Made by a program: the position numbers and the translations under genes
Origin: Peltaster fructicola
Lineage: Eukaryota > Ascomycota > Dothideomycetes
Assembly (NCBI GenBank): GCA_001592805.2
Contig: CP051143.1
Coordinates: 2,666,001 to 2,730,000, forward strand
Length of the DNA: 64,000 nt
Direction: 5' to 3'
The notes under the pieces: model-generated
Databases searched by the model: none
Seen by the model: only the letters and a program-made list of their open reading frames with translations
Told to the model about the DNA's origin: nothing
Shown: one piece after another, positions 1 to 11,362 of the stretch
Layout: each line of letters begins with the position of its first letter
Position numbering within the stretch: position 1 is the stretch's first letter

Positions 1-2736
1 GGAATAGGCCTCGTAGGACTTGTCGTTCTTGGTTCGGACAGCATCCTGGATGTTGGCAATCGAGGTTGGGTCGTTGACGTGTGGCTCTCCACCATCACGC
101 CAGTGGTATTCACCAGTCTCTGGGAGACCTGGCACTTCGACAATTGGTCGGGATGGGTATCCCTTCTCATGAAGAGCGAATGCATCCTGTGCGATCAGCT
201 CGAAGGTCATACCTCGAATACGAGTGGCTGTTCCAGTGAAGCAGCGGTCGACGACAGTGTCATCAATACCAAGAGCCTCAAAAATCTGGGCTCCCTTGTA
301 ACTCTGGAGGGTGGAGATACCCATCTTGCTCATGACCTTCAGGATACCACCATCGCAGGAGTGCTTGTAGTTACGAATAAGCTGTTCCTTGGTGAGCTTC
401 TTGCGGATGAGGCCCTCGCGCTGAAGCTTGAGGATACACTCGATGGCGAGGTATGGACAGATGGCATCAGCACCATATCCGACAAGGACACACATGTGGT
501 GGACCTCACGAGCCTCAGCACTCTCAACGATGAGAGCTGCCTGTGATCGCCATCGGTTGCGCACAAGATGGTGGTGAACCATGCCAGTGGCGAGCAGAGA
601 AGAGACTGGAACACGAGATGCTGAAGTCTTGCGGTCCGAGAGGATAAGGATCTTGTCTCCTCGCTCGATGGCTTCAGTTGCAGCCTCGTTGATCTTGTCA
701 AGAGCATTGTAGTAGCCCTCGACACCTTCTGACTTTTCGAATGTGATGTCAATGACCGCGACAGACCAGTCGGAGTGCAGCTCCTTGACACGAGTCAATG
801 CTGTAAACTCTTCGATCGAGAGGATGGGTGATGGCAGATAGAGTCGGTGGCACTGCTCCTTCTTCATCTCGAGCAAGTTGCCTTGTGGTCCGACATACGA
901 GCCAAGCGACATGACAACAGCCTCACGAATAGGGTCGATAGGTGGGTTGGTGACCTGGGCGAAGAGCTGGCGGAAGTACTCGTACAAAAGACGAGGCTGT
1001 TGTGCCAGACAGGCGAGAGGTGCATCGTTACCCATAGAACCGAGAGCCTCCTTGGAGTCTGCAGCCATAGGAGCCAGTAGAAGCGTGACTTGCTCGAGAG
1101 AATAGCCGAAAGCCCTCAGTCTAGGATCGGACTGAACTTGTGTCTCGCTAAGCTCAACTTCAAGTCCGCCCTTCTCTGAAAGCTTCTTGTGAATTGTGTC
1201 CATGTCGAGAAGCTGTGAGTCGAGCCAGCCTCGGAAGTCCTGTCGGTTGGCGACGGTCTGCTTGAGCTCTGCATCATCGACAATGCGACCTGCGACTGTG
1301 TCAACCAGAAGCATACGTCCTGGCTGCAGTCGACCCTTTTGAACGACTGTATGTGGCTCGATTGAGATGGTACCGACTTCAGATGCGCAGATGATGCGGT
1401 CGTCGTCAGTGACGTAGTAACGACATGGTCGCAGACCGTTTCGGTCGAGGTTGGCACCACAGTATCGGCCGTCGGAGAATGTGAATAGAGCTGGACCATC
1501 CCAAGGCTCCATCATACAAGCGGCCCACTGGTAGAAAGCCTCCTTCTTTGGGTCGATTGCGTTGTTGCCCTGCCATGCCTCTGGAACCATGAGCATGACT
1601 GCTTCTGGCAGGGAGAGAACACCATTGATGGTGAGAAGCTCCAGCACGTTGTCGAATGCTGCAGAGTCGGAGCCACCGTCCTCAATGATCGGGTACAGCA
1701 ACTCGAGCTCCTCAGCAAACAGGTCAGACTTTAGACGTCCCTCTCGTGCTCGCATCCAGTTCTTGTTGCCTCGGAGTGTGTTGATCTCACCGTTGTGTGC
1801 TGCCCATCGCAGTGGCTGTGCTCGATCCCAGGACGGGAATGTGTTTGTGGAGAAACGAGAGTGTACAAGTGCGAAGTGACTTGCGTAGTCGGCGCTGACC
1901 AAGTCGTAGTAGTAGTCGTAGACCTGGACGGGAGACAGCTGGCCCTTGTAGACAATGTTCTTGTTGCTCAGTGAGCAAATATAGAACCAGTTGTGAAGAC
2001 CAATGACATGAGTTGCGCGCTTTCGCAGCACGTAAAGCTGTCGCTCGAAGTATCCGGCATCGTACTCGTCTTTCCAGGTATCCTTTGGCGCCTTGCCGTC
2101 ACCGTAGGCCTCCTTCAGCACAATGAATGGCTGCAGGATGATAGGCTCCCGGGATTTTGCAGCAGGACCGAGGAGAGTTGAGTCTCGTGGGACCTCTCGC
2201 CAGCCAAGTACCCGCAGGCCGAGCTGATCTGCAATATCCTCGAATGTGTCGATAGTCTTCTTGAGCTCCTCCTCTTCCGGCTTGAAGAACACGTTACCAG
2301 CGGCGTATTCTCCCTGTGCTGGCAGCTTGATGCCTTGCTCTCGCTCGAAGTTCTTGACGAAGAAGCCGTGTGGAATGCCAGTCATTACACCAGCTCCGTC
2401 ACCATCTCGTGCATCAGATCCGACAGCACCGCGGTGCGTCATGTTGCACAGCAAGTTTCGTGCTATAGAAAAGTCAGCTTCCGTTCAAAGCTTGATGTCG
2501 AGAAGACTCACCATCTTTGACGATCTTGTGACTGGCAACACCCTTGATGTGGGCACTGAAACCCACACCACAGGCATCCTTCTCGAGCTCTGGGTCATAA
2601 AGACCTTGCTTCAGTGGCAGTGCACCTGCCCATGACTTGTTCTCGGGAACATTCTGGTATTCGTACAGGTTCACAGGCTCGTCGATGGCGTCAATGGTGT
2701 GTTCTTCTACAAGGTCATTGAATGAGACTCGACCCA
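1..2736 (-). CDS. GLT1: NADH-dependent glutamate synthase (GOGAT), 5' half, runs off left edge
   Basis: This enzyme makes two glutamates from glutamine and 2-oxoglutarate using NADH, in nitrogen assimilation. The N-terminal peptide ends in [18 protein letters not shown], where the Cys is the expected class-II glutaminase nucleophile after propeptide removal. An intron at 2463-2511 joins KIVKD to [15 protein letters not shown], and exon 2 then stays open to base 1, reading [20 protein letters not shown] at the edge. About 895 of the roughly 2,100 residues usual for the family are present; the synthase and NADH-binding parts lie outside. I chose the ATG at 2736 (MGRVSFND). The frame is open upstream to an acceptor-like TTTAG at about 2859, and a GTAAGT donor lies near 3231, so a 5'UTR intron of about 370 nt is likely. 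Family assignment is firm; the exact start is inferred. Confidence 0.95.
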
Positions 2737-2858
2737 TCCTTCCGGCAAGAAGCCGAGGATTTCTGAACAAGTCTGTAGTTGGTGGTGAAGGAAAGCTGTG
2801 GATTCGTTTGACGGAGCGCAATCGCTGTTGTTCAAGTAGTCGTAGATTTTGCAACTAA

Positions 2859-3232
2859 ATAGAGCGGTTCTCGTCAGTTATGCATTCAATGTGTGTCGAG
2901 GTGAGTAGGAGGAAAATTTGAGCAGCAGTGACAGGAGTATGGTAAAATGCCCTTGGCGAAACACGAGTATCAGAGCTCCCATGCAGATCGCAGCTCAACA
3001 ACCGCCGAGGCCTGTGACCGGAGCTGGTGTTCCTCGTAAAGAATGATCGTCTTTGAGCTTGCCAATGCTGCTATCGAGCTCTCGGCGCAGCCTGGAGCCT
3101 GCTCGTCGACGTCCTCGCGAGGCACACAAGTGCAGAGCGACAGCGGCGGGACATGCCTTAAGTAGGATGTACACGTGGGAGTAATCATGATGCAAGGCTG
3201 GCGATAAGATGCTGGAAGCTGTGAGACACTTA
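2859..3232 (-). other. probable 5'UTR intron of the glutamate synthase gene
   Basis: Read on the minus strand, a consensus donor GGTAAGTG at about 3231 faces an acceptor CTATTTAG just upstream of the GOGAT coding exon. The upstream piece has no convincing coding potential, so this is more likely a leader intron than a coding one. It would be far longer than the 43-60 nt coding introns elsewhere in the window. Inferred from splice signals only. Confidence 0.4.
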
Positions 3233-3249
3233 CCACCTATGCAAAGGAC

Positions 3250-5332
3250 AGGATTGGTGAGCTCTTGAAACGAAGCGTGAGTTGTCGTAGGAAGAGCCGT
3301 GACGTTCGTAGGTGTAAATTGGGAGCTGAGCAGAAGCGTGGCGAGAGAAGACGAATGGCTGCTGTGGGAGAAAAAGAGGTGGAAATGCGCTAGGAAAGTC
3401 GCCCATTTGCTTTTCTCGCCCAGCCGCGATGTAAGTGGGGATTCGAGATGCTGGAGGAATATCAGAACAAGCAGATCCACCAGCAGTCTGATTGGCCTGT
3501 CCTCTCGTGTCTAGAATGTCTTCGCACGACTGCCATGCTACTCTAGCAGCTATGTGAAAGAAGTCTCGCCGCCAACGATGGCCAAGGTCAACCTTTGAAG
3601 CTACAACATTGAGTCGTCACGACTACAGAGCTCTGTCGAAGAGCTACTCCTTAGCGGGCACACTCTGCCCCAAGCTGCTGCTCGAACTGCTCGAGAGGAA
3701 AAGTTTCGTTCTTGATCAAGCCTCAATCAAAGCCACATGCTATTCCCGGAGGGCCAGACGAGACAGACAGCACCATGTACAAGGTGTCAGTGCATGCAAT
3801 GCACGAAAGGCAAGGTCTTTCTTACGAACCACAAGACCAGACGAATTCTTAGTGCTGCCTGGTCGAGCTCGGAGGAGATCTCGGCAAGATCTCTTATGCT
3901 TAGTAGAGGCTCGAATGCTCACCCTGTCATTGGGCGATCTAATAACTACCTGCATAGACCCTGGAGATGCGTGGGGTCTACTTGGAGCCCGGAGAGCTTA
4001 TCTTCGACCTGTAGGCCATCGAGCAGGTGTCTATTCGTCAATTCATGCAGTCGTCCTTAAGGTGACTTCGCTCATGTACCATGCGGAGCGCAGTGATCAG
4101 CGTGGGAGTCGACAAAGCTTATGTATGCGAGTGCAGGTGCACTATGCTCTCACCGGACAATCTCGTGGCTCGCAATTGGCTCTGCGAGATGCTCTTCGTC
4201 ATATCGTCATGTCTACTTATGACCTCGTCCTGGGGGTTGCGTGTGCATACTCAGCGGTCACGCTTCGAATACGATGCAACATCAGCTTTCACAGAGCGAA
4301 AATTTGCATGACCGGATCATCTCGGGCAAGATCCACTCCGCTATTGCTGTCTCCGACTGTGATGAAGCTTTCAGTGAGAGTGAGAGCGAGCTAGAGCTGT
4401 GGTGAGTGGGAGCTGCAAATTTTCTGGGCGTTTCATCTCGCCTTGGCCGATGTCGCTTGCTCGGTTGGAGTACTGCATTCTTGGATGGACTATCACATGA
4501 AAGCCGTTCGATCAAATGCTAGACCCTCGCTCAAGTCTGGTGTCGGCCCTTTATCACTCCACCACAGGGTGGCATCAGTAGCAGCGAGTAGATGTGAACC
4601 TCGAAACTCGATCAACAACGACCAGAAGTCTGACCATTGCTATTGACCGTGCCAGATGGGGTGTGATCATAAGGAGGTAGCATTGTCCCATCGAAGGAGT
4701 GCTTGTTGAGATTTGATAAGTGGAGGTGGTGGCAAGAAAGTGATGACACCAATGACAAGCGACAACGATGGAGAGGTAAGAGTCATAGTAGCGGTGGTAC
4801 GACACCTCTCTCAGTTAGGAGTACCCTGTAGTTTCTGGCTGTCATTATTCCATACCAGGGAGATGTGTTGTTCTCATCTTGCAAGATCGATGACCACCAT
4901 CAGTCGCTAGTCATTGTACCTTGCAGGCACTACTGAGCCTTGACTGCAACTCGATCGTGTGCTAGCAGAGCAAAACCGAGTGGGCCAGCGGTGAGCAGAG
5001 GCATTTGCTTTGGCTCTTGAGCAATAAGGGTTTCAGTAAGCTAAAGCCTTGAGAACGACCGGCGTAGGCAACTTGTCTTCCACGTGCCGACGGACCCGTT
5101 ATGTCAAGGCTGGCGTGAGGTTAACTGATCAGAGGACATATTGAGGTGCCGCTGATGTCTGCCTCGTACAAGTCATCGACAATGCCTGTCTCTGATGAAG
5201 AGGTAGGATCGTTGCCAGAGTGTCTGGAAGGTCTCGAGGTGTGCTGGCTAAGTCATCGTCTCTGCAGCCATGTACGCCGTCAGCGCTGCTGGGTATGAAT
5301 CGCCTCATAAGTACTCTGCGCTGCCTCGAGGC
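3250..5332. other. 2.1-kb intergenic region, no gene called
   Basis: The stretch between glutamate synthase and the Emi1-like gene holds open frames but none with recognisable domains, splice structure or a start context like the neighbours. The longest, 3609-4394 on the plus strand, is 261 codons from a TTG, and another frame overlaps it for 107 codons. It probably contains the 5' control region of the glutamate synthase gene. No tRNA-like A/B boxes were seen. Confidence 0.5.
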
Positions 5333-5989
5333 TCACTCTACCTTCTCATCAGGATCTCGCCAGAAGGCACGTTCAACGCTCCTCGTTCGAATGTCCCAAA
5401 CATCCTCCGAGCTGCCAAACTCTTGTCTCTTCTTGTCATCTCTTTTCTGGTAGTACTCCATAGTCTGCGCTGCCTTGGCATCCTCTCCAAGCGTACGTGT
5501 ACGCATACAGAACCAGAAAGCACCCCATTGCTCGCTGCAGCTCTTGAGCTCGCCATATCGGTATATGTCGTTGAACTTGCCGCCAAGTGATTGACAGTAG
5601 AACGCTTGATCGAACTGCTGTCTGCAATTCATCGACCGAGGGTGCATCACCTCCGGACGAATGTCGATCGTACCATCAGCATATATTCGAGGTTCTGTGC
5701 TTGTCTCTGGCTCTGGCACCTCAGGCTTGGTGACTGGAGGTACAATGCCACCGACTGCGGGCGTAGGCGGTACGACTGTCTTCTGTGGTGCTGATGTCTT
5801 CGCCGGAGTCTTGTCTGTTGTCTGAAAGGATTTGATGAACTCGGCAAACTCGTGGTCGGCCCTTTCGTTCTTCGCTATCCGTGTTGCTTCCCTGATCTCT
5901 GCGCGCGTGTGAGGTGTTGGTGCCTCGGAGGTATCAAGTGGTGTCGTACTCGTGGGTGTAGCAGGCTTGCCGTCTCCGAAGGGCCACAT
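5333..5989 (-). CDS. Emi1-like twin-CX9C protein (DUF3128 family)
   Basis: A 218-residue single-exon protein. The last third holds a helical hairpin with two CX9C motifs, CRQQFDQAFYC and CSEQWGAFWFC, the hallmark of small proteins oxidised by the Mia40 relay in the mitochondrial intermembrane space. Its surroundings (MNCRQQFDQAFYCQSLGG and the YRYGELKSC stretch) match the fungal DUF3128 family that includes yeast Emi1, needed for respiration and early meiotic induction. The N-terminal 100 residues are Pro/Thr-rich and probably disordered. The ATG at 5989 starts MWPFGDGKP. It lies head-to-head with the MGNCC gene, with 313 bp between them. Family is well supported; molecular role is only known from homologues. 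Confidence 0.85.
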   Translation of the reverse strand: MWPFGDGKPATPTSTTPLDTSEAPTPHTRAEIREATRIAKNERADHEFAEFIKSFQTTDKTPAKTSAPQKTVVPPTPAVGGIVPPVTKPEVPEPETSTEPRIYADGTIDIRPEVMHPRSMNCRQQFDQAFYCQSLGGKFNDIYRYGELKSCSEQWGAFWFCMRTRTLGEDAKAAQTMEYYQKRDDKKRQEFGSSEDVWDIRTRSVERAFWRDPDEKVE

Positions 5990-6302
5990 GTTGTGTCGTA
6001 GGTGTTTTAATAGATGCGGTACTGAGAGATGGAAGCTGTTCTCCGGACGTGTTTATGGGACGCGTCGATCCGTGCGTCTAAAATAACGTCACTGATATCA
6101 ATGACACCTACAATGAAATGTAAACGATCCATCTGAGCACACCTCAGACAACCTGAACAAGCTGCTTAGTATACTAGAGCGATCGTGAGTCGAGGAATTG
6201 GATTGCGCAAGCTCCTCAAGCGTGCCAACTCTTGGCTGCTCATAAGCTGCATCAACCGCCATCAATCATTCCTTTAGCTTCAACATAATCTCAGCACATA
6301 TC

Positions 6303-6774
6303 ATGGGTAATTGCTGCGGTAGGACCAGCGGAAATTTCTCAGGTGAAGGCCGCACACTCGACACTGGTGATGCGCAGCCTGCAAGGCCAGTCCAACAATC
6401 CAAAGCGTCTGCGCCACAAGGTGGACGGACACTTGGCAAGCCTTCGCAGACGGGCGACACCATTTCGCCAAAGGAGGCAGCAGCCAGGGCAGCAGAGGTG
6501 CGTTACACCCTCACAAAGCCTATGCGAGGATCAAACAGCCGCATGATTGCAACTGCATGGCTCTAGCCATCCGATCCAACGACCAACATGATTGGACCGC
6601 TGACTTGATGCACAGGCACGAGCAGCAGCTCAAGGATCTAGCAAGGGCGCTCTAGGACAGAAGCTCAATCAGCAACGACAACAGTCCCAGACTGCTACAC
6701 TTGCGCAGAATGCTAGAGACAACCTGGCGGTGCGTGATGCAGATACAGCCACGCAGGCTAGGAAGTACAACTAA
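6303..6774 (+). CDS. small MGNCC protein, predicted N-myristoylated, SVIP-like
   Basis: Two exons (6303-6497 and 6616-6774) give 117 residues; the donor is GTGCGT, the acceptor is CACAG and the join is in phase. The start MGNCCG is a textbook N-myristoylation signal with two adjacent palmitoylatable cysteines, implying membrane attachment. A low-complexity linker with two GRTLG/GRTLD motifs follows, then SPKEAAARAAEARAAA across the exon join. That stretch fits K-x5-AA-xx-R, close to the VCP/p97-interacting motif (R-x5-AA-xx-R) of human SVIP, which is also small and N-myristoylated. The protein ends in a charged helix and TQARKYN. I recognise the general type of a conserved fungal hypothetical protein; the p97 link is my inference. 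Confidence 0.8.
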
Positions 6775-7024
6775 AACGGGCTCGTGAGAGGAAGAGGCGG
6801 CATAGCCTTACACATCTATCTTCAGAAACGAGGAACACCAACGCAGCTACACTATTCGGACACGAGTATCACGAGGATAATGAAATTGAGCACTGTTGAG
6901 GTCGTATGCTTCCAATTATGCATCTATCTACAGTTATTCGCGGCTCATGACTAGGTCTCTGACGAATAGACCAAGCGATATGCTACGCTAAAATGATGTA
7001 CAAGAAGTGAATTGCGTCTATGGC

Positions 7025-9089
7025 TCACGCAAGCGGCCAGCGCGCCTTGAGTCCGTCAGCCCAACGACCATAGAGCACATCCGCGAGCATGCCGACGTGC
7101 TCCATGCCTTTCTCGCTTTGCCCTGGCATTGACGCTTGCATCTTGGCCTCCGACTTGCTCCTCTCCGCGTTCAACATGCCGTTTGAGCGCATCTTCTTCA
7201 GGTGAGGATTCTGTGGGTTCATGACAAGCTTGCCAGGGCTACGGATCTTTGTGGGCGACAGTGGTGACTCGGACACCCTTTGCGATGACTTCGTAGGCGA
7301 CGGCGTCATGTCTCTCGCATCCAGTTCCATCTCAGAGACCAGTACCGACCCAGTCTTCGTAGGTGAGCTCATCCTGAGTGATGCAAGTTGCGCGTTGGCC
7401 ACTCGTTGCGGGAGGAGAATGCTCGACAGTTTGGGATCAGCTTGTATGCGATCCATCATTGCCTTCAAGAGGAGCAGCTCGCCTTCGGGGTCAAGCTCGT
7501 CAAGCTTACTCCAAGCTTCTGCGACACGACTGATGGCCTCGCGCTTGCATGAGTCTCCAGTAGCAGCATGTGCTTCCTGGAAAGCTCCATCGAGGCACTT
7601 CGCATAGCATCGTCGACCTAGGATGCCTTCCTTGCTCGATACTGGCACTGGAGGTGCCTGTATGTTTGTAGGCGGCTTGTTTTCTGCGTCACTATCAAAT
7701 ACGCTATCTTGCGGCGACGTGGCAAACTCTTTACTGCCAGAGGATACTCGTTTGAATTGTCGGACGGTCGATGCTCCGTTGCCAAAGGACATGTCTAGGC
7801 CGAGAGGCGCCCTAGGCTTCGAGCTGACTTGTCTAGCAGTGGGAGTCATACCTGACGGTCTCCGCCGAGCAGTGGGTGTCGCTGATACTCGTCTAGCGGT
7901 TGGTGTTGCGCCGGATGGCAGTCGTTGTGAAGGTCGTGTCTTAGGTGTGCGAATTGTAGATGGTACTTTCATAGGTGTAGAGACGGTCAAAGGTGCTGCG
8001 TCCAGGCTCATGCTCTCCATAGCTGCAGTCGTGTTGAGAAGATCACTCTCTCGATCTATGCGTCTCTTCTTCACAGTGTGATTGAGGTCCCTTCTTGTAC
8101 TTGGCTGAGGCTTGATTGTGTCGAAGACCCATTCGTCTTCCTCTTCCATGCCGTGCATGTCCCGGAGTGTTTCTTCGTAATAACGGACATCCTTCTCACG
8201 AAGACCACCGGTCTCATAGTCCCTTGCCTTGCGCACGAGGTCCTGCAAGAGATCTGTCTTGCCTGCCTTCTTGACGAAGCTGTGTTTCAAGAGGGATTTT
8301 GCGCTCGGCCGGCGTTCTGGATCCTTGTCGAGACATTGTGCAACGAAGTCCTTGAAGTCCTTGCTCCAGCGTGAGCCTTCGAGCCGTGGAGCCTTCTCCT
8401 TGGGGATCAGGAAGAGAACCTTCATGGGGTGAACATCACTCCGCGGTGGCTCTCCCAACGCCATCTCCATGGCTGTGATGCCCAGCGACCAGATATCAGC
8501 GTGAAAATCATAGCCTGCTTCTTGAATGACCTCTGGCGCCATCCAGAACGGCGTGCCAACGAATGTCAGCCGTTGACTCTTGATATTCGTGAGCTGTGCA
8601 GCTACACCAAAGTCTGCAATCTTGACCCTGCCATCCTCGCTCAGGAGCACATTCGCGGCTTTGATGTCACGATGTATCTTGCCAGTGGAGTGTAGATAGT
8701 CGAGGCCAAGCAACAGTTCGCGGATGATGATGGCAATGTATTTCTCCTCCATCGCACCAGGCTTCAGCAGGTCTAGACACGACCCGCCGCCAAGATACTC
8801 CATAACGATCCATAGTTTTACTCCTTTTACGAAAGAGTCGAGGTAATTGGTGATATAGGGTGAGTTGCAGGTGGAAAGGAGTGATATCTCTTGTTGAATT
8901 TCTCGTATGTCGTCGTCGCTGCCCTCAAGATCGATGTGTTTGACGGCTACATTGTTGCCAGTCTTCTTGTCGAGCGCTCGATACACAACACCGAACGAGC
9001 CACCTAGACCATATCAGCATGATGCCATCATTGCGATCACTCTCACACATACTGCCCAGCTCCTCCAGCATCTGATAGTCCTCCGCCAT
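7025..9089 (-). CDS. GCK/Ste20-family kinase, Sid1 (SepL) type
   Basis: A 671-residue Ser/Thr kinase. Exon 1 (9089-9053) encodes [12 protein letters not shown], and a 49-nt intron leads to [10 protein letters not shown], completing the glycine-rich loop. Visible motifs are VAVKHIDLE (ATP lysine), [11 protein letters not shown] (catalytic loop), [18 protein letters not shown] and [11 protein letters not shown]. The length and wording (EEISLLSTC-type region, [20 protein letters not shown] after the domain) fit Sid1/SepL, the germinal-centre kinase of the septation initiation network that acts with Cdc14 upstream of the NDR kinase. The tail from about residue 340 is disordered with three TPTAR repeats and several SPTK/TPSPTK sites, plausible proline-directed phosphorylation targets. 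A related GCK subgroup is possible, but Sid1 is the best fit. Confidence 0.88.
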
Positions 9090-9804
9090 GGTCGCCGTCC
9101 TCTAAACAATGCTTGAACCAGCGAAAGATGCAACGACACAGCAAGCATGCGTCAGCAATCGGAGGATAGCAATATCAGGAGGTTGAGCTGCCGGATCAAT
9201 GGCTGATTAAGAAGGATGTCCTCATAGTACGCGAATAGAAGGTCAGTTGAAGCTAGGCCTGGCCGCACAGCAACCTGCATGAATTGTGGAAGCCGGATTG
9301 TCAACAGACTTTCGCTGCATAGCAACCGGCTTTGCCCCAGACTTTCACCTGGTCGGTACACCTTGAGCACGAGCCTGTCACGTTTCATCCGCTTCTCATT
9401 TGCTGGCTGCTGCACACCACTTCGTCACACGAGTACCCGAAGGTGTGATTGATGCTGGTACACTGGAATGCAGCTGCTATCAGCTGTCGCTGCGATCGCG
9501 ATGCGCCAGTGCAGATCCTCAACATTCGAGATGGAACAATCTGTGGTTTCGAGGCTGTGGCTTAGATAGGATAGTACTAAACTCTGATCAACAACCGACA
9601 TAAGGTCGAAGCTTTTTGTTTTGGGTGCCCGAGCACTGCATGACAACCACCTCCAGACGTCATTCTAGATGATCGTCAAGTATACATGTGGTCAAGTTGA
9701 TCGTTCTAGTGCTGCAGGGGGAAATTGTTCAGCTGGAGTGATGCATTGTTTGAAATGAGTGTAGTAGTGACACCATGAACAATCGAGTATAGCAGGATGC
9801 CACC
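9090..9804. other. intergenic region upstream of the GCK kinase
   Basis: About 715 bp between the kinase start and the TAF11 stop. Only short unsupported frames occur. It presumably holds the kinase promoter and the TAF11 3' end; no distinctive repeat or RNA gene was seen. Confidence 0.5.
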
Positions 9805-10941
9805 TCACCTGAATAGTCTCCGACCACCCAGTCTGGCAGCAGCTACACTACGGCCTTCGAGGCTCTGTCCAGTGAAGCCAACGACGCCGCCGTATCTCGA
9901 CTTCTTATACCTCCGTAAGGACTCTCGAAGATGGTCGGCAAGTAGTGGACCTCGATCGCACTCCTCAATGGCGCGACCAAGTCCTATTGCCTCAGTCAAT
10001 GGCGCATCGACTACCTCAGCAGTCTCGGCTGCAGCTGTGTCCTCAGAGTGATCATTAGTGCCATTTGCCAAGGTGCTCTCCGTCGACGATTGCGTCCGAG
10101 GCTCTTCATCGAGCTTCAGCTTCTTGGCCGCAGGGTTGGTCGATCCATCAGCTCGTTGTGCTTCCACAGCCATCCATTCGCTCTGCACTTCTCGCGCTTC
10201 CTCGATAATGATGCCGGCGAACATCTTGGTGTACGCCTGAACAACAGTGACCACATTCGCAGGGACACTCTGGCTGAGCGTTGCGTTGACCAGCTTTCGC
10301 ACGTCTCCAATCTTTAATTTCGCCCTGTGCCACGAATCGTGTCGCTCTTGTTGTGAAGCGGTCATCTGCTGATGCAGGTCTATTCGTCCTCGGTCGTTTG
10401 CAATAAAGCGATCCTGTTCGAATGCGCCAGCGCGATCACCTCCTGTGACTCCATCATCCTCGTCTTCCTCGTCGTCCTCATCTGCATCGCCGTCGGCACC
10501 AACACTATCGCCACGTCCGCTGCGCCTGCTCTTGCCATCGTCTGCACCGTTCACCACGCTCTGGCTTCCTTGCCGTAGAGCAGGGTTCTTGGGAGGTCGA
10601 CCTCGATTCCTCTTCTCACCGCGCTTTCGCTTCCTCGTGCCGTCGCCGAGCTCACCAACTGGGCCTGAGATCGCCGATGTGATCTCGCTGTCTGAGATGT
10701 CTGCGCTGTCCGTTGGTGAATACACCGCGTTGCTATCGCCGCCGCCTGGTGATCCATATCTGTCGGCTGGTGGGAAGGAGGTCTGGCGCAGTGGGTGGCT
10801 ACTAGATGTCGCACTCGCGATGGAAGTCTTCCGCCGTATAGCGTTGCCTGTGGGTAGGGAGAGTGTAGGTCGCTGTCGTGGAAGAGCCAGTGACGATGGC
10901 GCAGGTGGTGATGTAGCGCTGTAGTTAGGAGCTGATGCCAT
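9805..10941 (-). CDS. TAF11: TFIID subunit TAF11
   Basis: A 378-residue single-exon protein. The C-terminal half carries the TAFII28-like histone fold, with KLKIGDVRKLVNATLSQSVP, then VVTVVQAYTKMFAGIIIEEA, and later GPLLADHLRESLRRYKKS, the usual order of helices in TAF11, which pairs with TAF13 in TFIID. An acidic or Ala-rich insert of about 65 residues splits the fold before its last helix, as in other filamentous fungi. The N-terminal part is Ser/Pro-rich and disordered, with a basic AT-hook-like KRNRGRPPKNP near residue 115 followed by an acidic run. The gene lies head-to-head with the MPP6-like gene, 421 bp apart. A second TFIID subunit, TAF6, lies at the other end of the window. Confidence 0.88.
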   Translation of the reverse strand: MASAPNYSATSPPAPSSLALPRQRPTLSLPTGNAIRRKTSIASATSSSHPLRQTSFPPADRYGSPGGGDSNAVYSPTDSADISDSEITSAISGPVGELGDGTRKRKRGEKRNRGRPPKNPALRQGSQSVVNGADDGKSRRSGRGDSVGADGDADEDDEEDEDDGVTGGDRAGAFEQDRFIANDRGRIDLHQQMTASQQERHDSWHRAKLKIGDVRKLVNATLSQSVPANVVTVVQAYTKMFAGIIIEEAREVQSEWMAVEAQRADGSTNPAAKKLKLDEEPRTQSSTESTLANGTNDHSEDTAAAETAEVVDAPLTEAIGLGRAIEECDRGPLLADHLRESLRRYKKSRYGGVVGFTGQSLEGRSVAAARLGGRRLFR

Positions 10942-11362
10942 GCTGTGTTGTGAAGATGGGCGGTCCTTTCGATGACGGTCAGGTGAGGAGACGCACTATC
11001 GAGCTGGACTGATCAATGCTTGCAACATGGCAGGGTTGTGAAGTGGAGTGTGGTTGCAGGCACAGAGTTGAAGTGAAGTTGCGCATGCACGGTCAAAGCT
11101 GATTCTAGGAGCTCTATCAAAAAAATACTCTGAGGACGACTGACTGCTGTCAGCCTTTCACATCGCGTCACTGACGATCAACAAGAATGGTAATATAGTA
11201 GTGAATACTGAACTTGCAAATCGACCTCTTTCTAGACTGCGAGACCTGCTTGCGACGTGTACATCGCCAATATTGGGAGATTGGCTTCAAACACTTGAAT
11301 CACTGCCCACAGACTGCAAATATACCACAACAGAACTACCTGCTAGGACTGCCATCACCAGA

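Noticed and set aside
79-2635. Many plus-strand frames across 79-2635
   Set aside because: They are antisense shadows of the glutamate synthase gene, whose minus-strand frame is continuous and matches the family throughout.
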